Positions 59,900 through 64,000 of a DNA stretch of 64,000 nucleotides are shown here, one piece after another. The stretch spans positions 521,188-585,187 of the forward strand of contig CH003393.1 in NCBI GenBank assembly GCA_000149265.1, read 5' to 3'. This DNA comes from Ciona savignyi (lineage: Eukaryota > Chordata > Ascidiacea > Phlebobranchia > Cionidae). The notes beneath the pieces were generated by a model. It was not told the DNA's origin, did not search any database, and worked only from the letters and a program-made list of their open reading frames with translations. The first letter of the stretch is position 1; the number at the start of each line of letters is the position of its first letter. Both the position numbers and the translations under genes were made by a program.

Positions 59900-60462
59900 G
59901 TTACTTGACGTGCTATAGGCGATTACGAACTGCTGTCCATTTGTATCGGAAAATAAAACATTGTAATAAAACATTGTAACTGCTGTCCATTTGTATCGGA
60001 AAATAAAACATTGTAATAAAACATTGTAACTGCTGTCCATTTGTATCGGAAAATAAAACATTGTAAACATTGTAAAGTATTGAGTATAAGTAACATTGAA
60101 GTTTCAACGCATTGTATAAGCTGTCAAATATGTTTTATCCACTGTTATAGGTGATTACAGAACCGCTGTCCATTTGTATCGGAAAATAAAACATTGTAAT
60201 CACGTATTAAGCATAAGTAACATTGATGTTTAAAACGCGTTGTATGTTGATGTTTCATTGATGTTTTAACGCATTGTATAAGCTGTCAAATCTGTTTTAT
60301 CCAGTGCTATAGGTGATTACACCTATGACATGCTATATGTAATTACAGAACCGCTGTCCATTTGTATCAGAGAATAAAAAATTGTAATTTCGTATTGAGT
60401 ATAAATAACATTGATGTTTCAACGCATTGTATGCGAGCTGTCAAATCTGTTTTATCCAGGCT
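59900..60462. repeat. Complex minisatellite (50-bp core unit)
   Basis: Three near-perfect 50-bp units start at 59928, 59978 and 60028 (AACTGCTGTCCATTTGTATC then GGAAAATAAAACATTGTAAT). They are followed by longer diverged units sharing CGCTGTCCATTTGTATC and AACGCATTGTATAAGCTGTC up to about 60462. Confidence 0.85.
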
Positions 60463-60840
60463 TAAGGACACTATTACTTCTAATATTATTTCTACTAATA
60501 TAATCGATTTCTTATGATGATTACGGGAGAATTTGAAATAAAGAAATAAGGAATAAAGCTGAGTGAATAATGCGATCGATTTATTTACCAAATTTTATAC
60601 AAAATAGTGTCCTAACCATGAGCCCATGCACATTTCGAAACTTAGCAAAGTAAAAATATAGTAAATAATCAAATTGCGTTTTAACATTATCTATATTAAT
60701 GTAAACAACTAGTTTGTTAATTGCTTGCTTATTGTTGGAATCTTACAACTGCTCTTTGGACAGTTAACCGAAAGGTAGATGGATCGAAACCTGCAGTTAG
60801 CGGCTAGTTAGTCGATTGTGTCCTTTTTGCAATGGGATAT

Positions 60841-61117
60841 AGGATAGGATAGGATATTCATAACCAAGGGGTTTAACACACAATCGTCAGGTCACCTCGC
60901 GCCCACCGTCGGGTTACCGGAGCTATTGCAGTGTGTGGTGTATGATTCACACTTTCCTTCAATTTGGTAGAACCCATTAATCCGCTGGGTCCAGGCAATG
61001 TCCGTAAAGTGCCTTGCCCAAGGACACAACCGACTATAGCTAGCGACCACACCTACAACGCACCTACAACCTTTCGATTAAAGGCGACGCATCTAACCGC
61101 CAGGCTAACCGGCCGGA
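60841..61117 (-). mobile_element. SINE family 1, near full length
   Basis: Reverse complement with the GGATAGGATAGGATATTCAT tail, TCGGGTTACCGGAGCTATTG, CCTTGCCCAAGGACACAACC and a tRNA-like head ending AACCGGCCGGAC. Confidence 0.85.
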
Positions 61118-61228
61118 CAATGCAATTAGCGAAGGATGCCCGGACCCAGTGGAATAATTACCGGAAGCAACGTATCAATTATGTTTAACACACTTTAATA
61201 GCTGCGGGAACGTGTTTATGTACATAAG

Positions 61229-61452
61229 AGGGCAACGCTGAATGGAGGGAAAGCAGGAAGGGAAGGAGGGAAACTGCACATTGAAATTGCGGAAACTAAT
61301 TTGAACCCTCTCCTAAACACTAATTTTAACCTCAGAACTAACCCTAACTGTAGTCCCATGGTTAAAACTTACTCTAATGCCCCAATATTTATTTTAGTGT
61401 GCGGTTTCCTTCCTTCCCGCCTTCCCGCTTTCTCTCATTTTAGTTTTCCCGA
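61229..61452. mobile_element. MITE (GGGAAACTGCACACTAAAA family)
   Basis: Best copy of the family in the window. Left arm GGAGGGAAAGCAGGAAGGGA..GGAGGGAAACTGCACA, right arm the inverse ATTTTAGTGTGCGGTTTCCT..CCCGCTTTCTCTC. TIRs of about 40 bp; interior with AACTAACCCTAACTG. Confidence 0.75.
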
Positions 61453-61834
61453 CTATGGTAAATCCTTTAATGTGCGGATTTTGATCACAATAGTTGTTCG
61501 ACAAATAAATAATGACACACCTATCCATTCAATTTCTACTACCACCACTGTTACTCAGCAAACACTCGTTAAAAAAAACAATGACTAAGGTACCAATCCT
61601 CACGTCATGTCCTGCACAGAGGTCCATTAATAGGTTATACGATCTATAATTTGCTCTTCCGACCCTGTAGTCTTGGGGTTAAAGTCAGAGGTGTTTATGT
61701 GACGGGATCGATCCTAACCCAAAGCAACGTCGTAGCAATGAATAGACATTGCATGGATTTCGTTGTACGGGTTTAAATGAATCGCTTAAAACGACTGTTG
61801 TGGACAATAATACGGAAGGATTATTTACTGGGCA

Positions 61835-61932
61835 AAGGTTCGAACAAACGATGGGCTCGCCCTAATGAACATTTTTTTTATAGATCGGTATATGAATCGA
61901 CCGCGTTAACCATTCGGCCACACGACCGTACA
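61835..61932 (-). mobile_element. SINE family 2
   Basis: ACTGGGCAAAGGTTCGAACA at left, TATAGATCGGTATATGAATC and GTTAACCATTCGGCCACACG with ACCGT at right, the reverse-complement head. Confidence 0.7.
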
Positions 61933-62194
61933 ACTACCTAATGTTTGCACTGGGTCCTGGCTGGTCTGCTATACTTCTATGGATGGTGTAATGTCGATCA
62001 GACAAAGTTTTTCTTCCCACAGTTGGCGATACGGAGCTGCACAACGACGGTTTTGTATATTTATGGGTCCTTTTTGTAAAAAGTTTAATTTAAATTCATT
62101 GTGTGTGTTGTTTGTCCACTAATACTAGAAGTTTATAAATTCTTAATTTCTTCCAGAAATTGGGTAAGTATATTTTTCGTCAAAGGTATCACAG

Positions 62195-63120
62195 GAATGT
62201 CTTGTTCGACCGAGATCGTTTAGACTTTATAGAACGAGTAATTAAATCAAAATCATATTTTACATATTGTGGCTAACATGACCTAGATATGTAAAAACCG
62301 AAAATTTAGGCTCTTACCCGAGGGGAATGCCCTAGAATGATAAAACACTAATTCATTCTATTTTAGGCATATAAAATCTAGATATCAAATCGCTCAATTT
62401 AATTTCCCAAATTTAAATTTGATTGTGTATGATGTTGGTCCACTTAACAAAGATGTTAAAAAGATTTTTATTTATGTAATTACCAATAGAATTTTCCAAA
62501 AATAGGTATATTTTTCTTAAAATGTATGAGGGATGTTTTGCCCTTTCGAGATCATCTAGGAGTATTTAAATAGAAAGTATCGATGTAGTAGTTAACTTGA
62601 CCTATATATTGGCCGGCTGGATTGGCCGGCTGGTCTAACGGTTAAGTGCGTCTCCTTTTAATCAAAAGGTTTCAGGTGCGAAACTGGTCGCTAGCTAGTC
62701 GGTTGTGTCGTTGGGCAAGGCACTTTACGAACATTGCCTGAACCCAGAGGATAAATGGGTTCTACCAAATTGAAGGAACGTGTCTATCATATACAACACA
62801 CTGCAATAGCTCCGGTAATCCGACAGTGGGCGCGAGGTGATCTGACGATTGCCCGTGTGTTAACCCCCTTGGTTTTCCCATTCACGGGGATTAACATGAA
62901 TATCCCATCCTATCGTATCCTATATGTCAAAACCCAAAATTTATTGTTATAACTTGGGGAAATTCCCTTAAATCGAAAAACACCAATTTACTTTTTTTTC
63001 GGAATTTTTTTTTATATTTTCTTAACGACCAACCTCATTATCCAAATTTTAATTTATTGTGAACATTGTTAGTCCATTTTTAATTATTTTTTCCCTATAT
63101 TTTATTTTTTAATTATATAT
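62195..63120. repeat. Tandem repeat (about 340-bp unit), second copy split by a SINE
   Basis: Unit 1 (from about 62195) and unit 2 (from about 62533) share CGAGATC.T.TAG.., GCTAACATGACCTA.ATATGT / GTTAACTTGACCTATAT, AAAACCxAAAATTTA, GGGGAAxxCCCT and CATTxTxxATTTxAA blocks. In unit 2 the family-1 SINE separates GACCTATAT from GTCAAAACCC. Confidence 0.6.
62624..62922 (+). mobile_element. SINE family 1, full length
   Basis: Same blocks as the copy at 49609-49900, from GGCCGGCTGGTCTAACGGTT to the CATCCTATCGTATCCTAT tail. A CCTATAT sequence on each side (about 62600-62607 and 62918-62925) is a candidate target duplication. Confidence 0.85.
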
Positions 63121-64000
63121 ATGAACTACACGGAGCGGTCAGCAGATACAAAACCGTTGTAATCGGGTTAAAACAATCAGAACTGTTATATGGTCTGTGT
63201 TGACGTAGAAATCTAACGAGAGTACATACTTTTTACTAACATGGTTGGTAAACAAGTTTGGTTTGTTAATTCAGGGATTCATTCGTTTCTGTTTGCAGAA
63301 ACAAAGTCGATTAAAATATATCGATTGTGGTAGGGACCCTGTTTGTACATGTACTTATATATAAAGGTTACAGCCAAAATATGTTTTTAAATGGTGGTGT
63401 TCGATATAGTTACCGACGTTGTTTCAGGTACTCCATGTATCCGAATGGTTTACGCGCCCGATTTATATACCACTTGTTATATTTTTCCATATATATGATT
63501 TATATACCAATTTCTATATAAAACGGCCTGTCAGAAAATTATTCAGCAGTCAACTGCACGGCTATAAACAAGAAAGGCGTCGCGGATAATCTTAGGATGG
63601 CCTGTGTGATAACTCGTGATTTTCCATTCACTGGGATAAATCATAAGGGTCCTATTGTAATGGGTAGCGTGCGTGCTTGTTCATATATAGAAATACTTTT
63701 TTGATGTGTTGCCTTGTGATTGTTTTAGATACATTATGGTGACTTTATCGTCTGATTTTAATTAAATATCATGTCTGACTTTACCTTGTTATCGTTTTGT
63801 ATTATAGATTTTGTCTACCGCCCTTGTTACAATACATCTGACTATATTTCTTTTCTGTACTATTTCATTCATATCAAGCCCAATCAAATAGCTTGGTAAG
63901 TAAATAGGCCTATCGCCTTTTAGCTGAAAAGTTTCAGATTCGATACCGGTCTCTAAGAAGTCGGATTTGTCCTAGGGCAAGGCACTTATCGGACATACCC

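Larger units (their letters stand above)
58776..60840. other. Repeat-rich region upstream of the - strand gene
   Basis: Contains a family-2 SINE (59036-59155), AT-rich DNA and a complex minisatellite (59900-60462). ORFs here (59430-59672, 59828-60107) are judged chance. Confidence 0.5.
61118..64000. other. Distal repeat-rich intergenic region
   Basis: Holds a MITE (61229-61452), a family-2 SINE, a full family-1 SINE (62624-62922) in a tandem repeat, partial family-1 pieces near 63560-63660 and from about 63885 to the window end, and AT-rich DNA. No gene recognised. Confidence 0.5.

Noticed and set aside
59828..60107. Two overlapping - strand ORFs of 80 and 64 codons
   Set aside because: They are translations of the 50-bp minisatellite and repeat the same peptide.

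Overview
The window is animal nuclear DNA, most probably from a solitary ascidian of the Ciona type. The evidence is intron-rich genes with short GT-AG introns, deuterostome-style orthologues (ARL15, MEPCE), many tRNA-derived SINE copies and small MITEs, and a tandem family of secreted thrombospondin type-1 (TSR) proteins. The species assignment is an inference; no sequence search was possible.

Layout. 1-11 kb holds two conserved single-copy genes on the + strand: an intronless-CDS ARL15 small GTPase (1474-2088) and a seven-exon MEPCE/bin3 7SK snRNA capping methyltransferase (4442-10976). 11-13 kb is repeat-rich intergenic DNA. 13-55 kb holds five paralogous + strand genes, called A to E here (A 13139-25581, B 27195-31865, C 33571-38271, D 40249-44033, E 48868-54968). 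Each encodes a signal peptide, a Cys-rich N-terminal module, a low-complexity Gly-rich linker (absent in A), trefoil-like Cys modules, three TSRs and a Cys-rich tail. Exon order and intron phases are the same in all five. Genes C, D and E have in addition a dibasic RKKR site before the TSRs. The D-E gap contains a decayed hAT transposase relic and a non-autonomous hAT element with a piggyBac-like MITE nested in it. 55-59 kb has a likely three-exon gene of unknown function on the - strand. 59-64 kb is repeat-dominated, with a 50-bp minisatellite, SINEs and a MITE.

How it fits together. ARL15 and MEPCE are housekeeping genes unrelated to the array. Genes A to E look like one family of secreted, probably extracellular-matrix or mucus-type proteins that has grown by tandem duplication and been homogenised by gene conversion. 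C and D share a near-identical proximal promoter. E is a mosaic of C-like and D-like tracts, and a detached chimeric TSR piece lies in an E intron. The variable Gly-rich linker, the furin-like site gained in one subclade and the conversion mosaics are the main novelty. I could not name this family.
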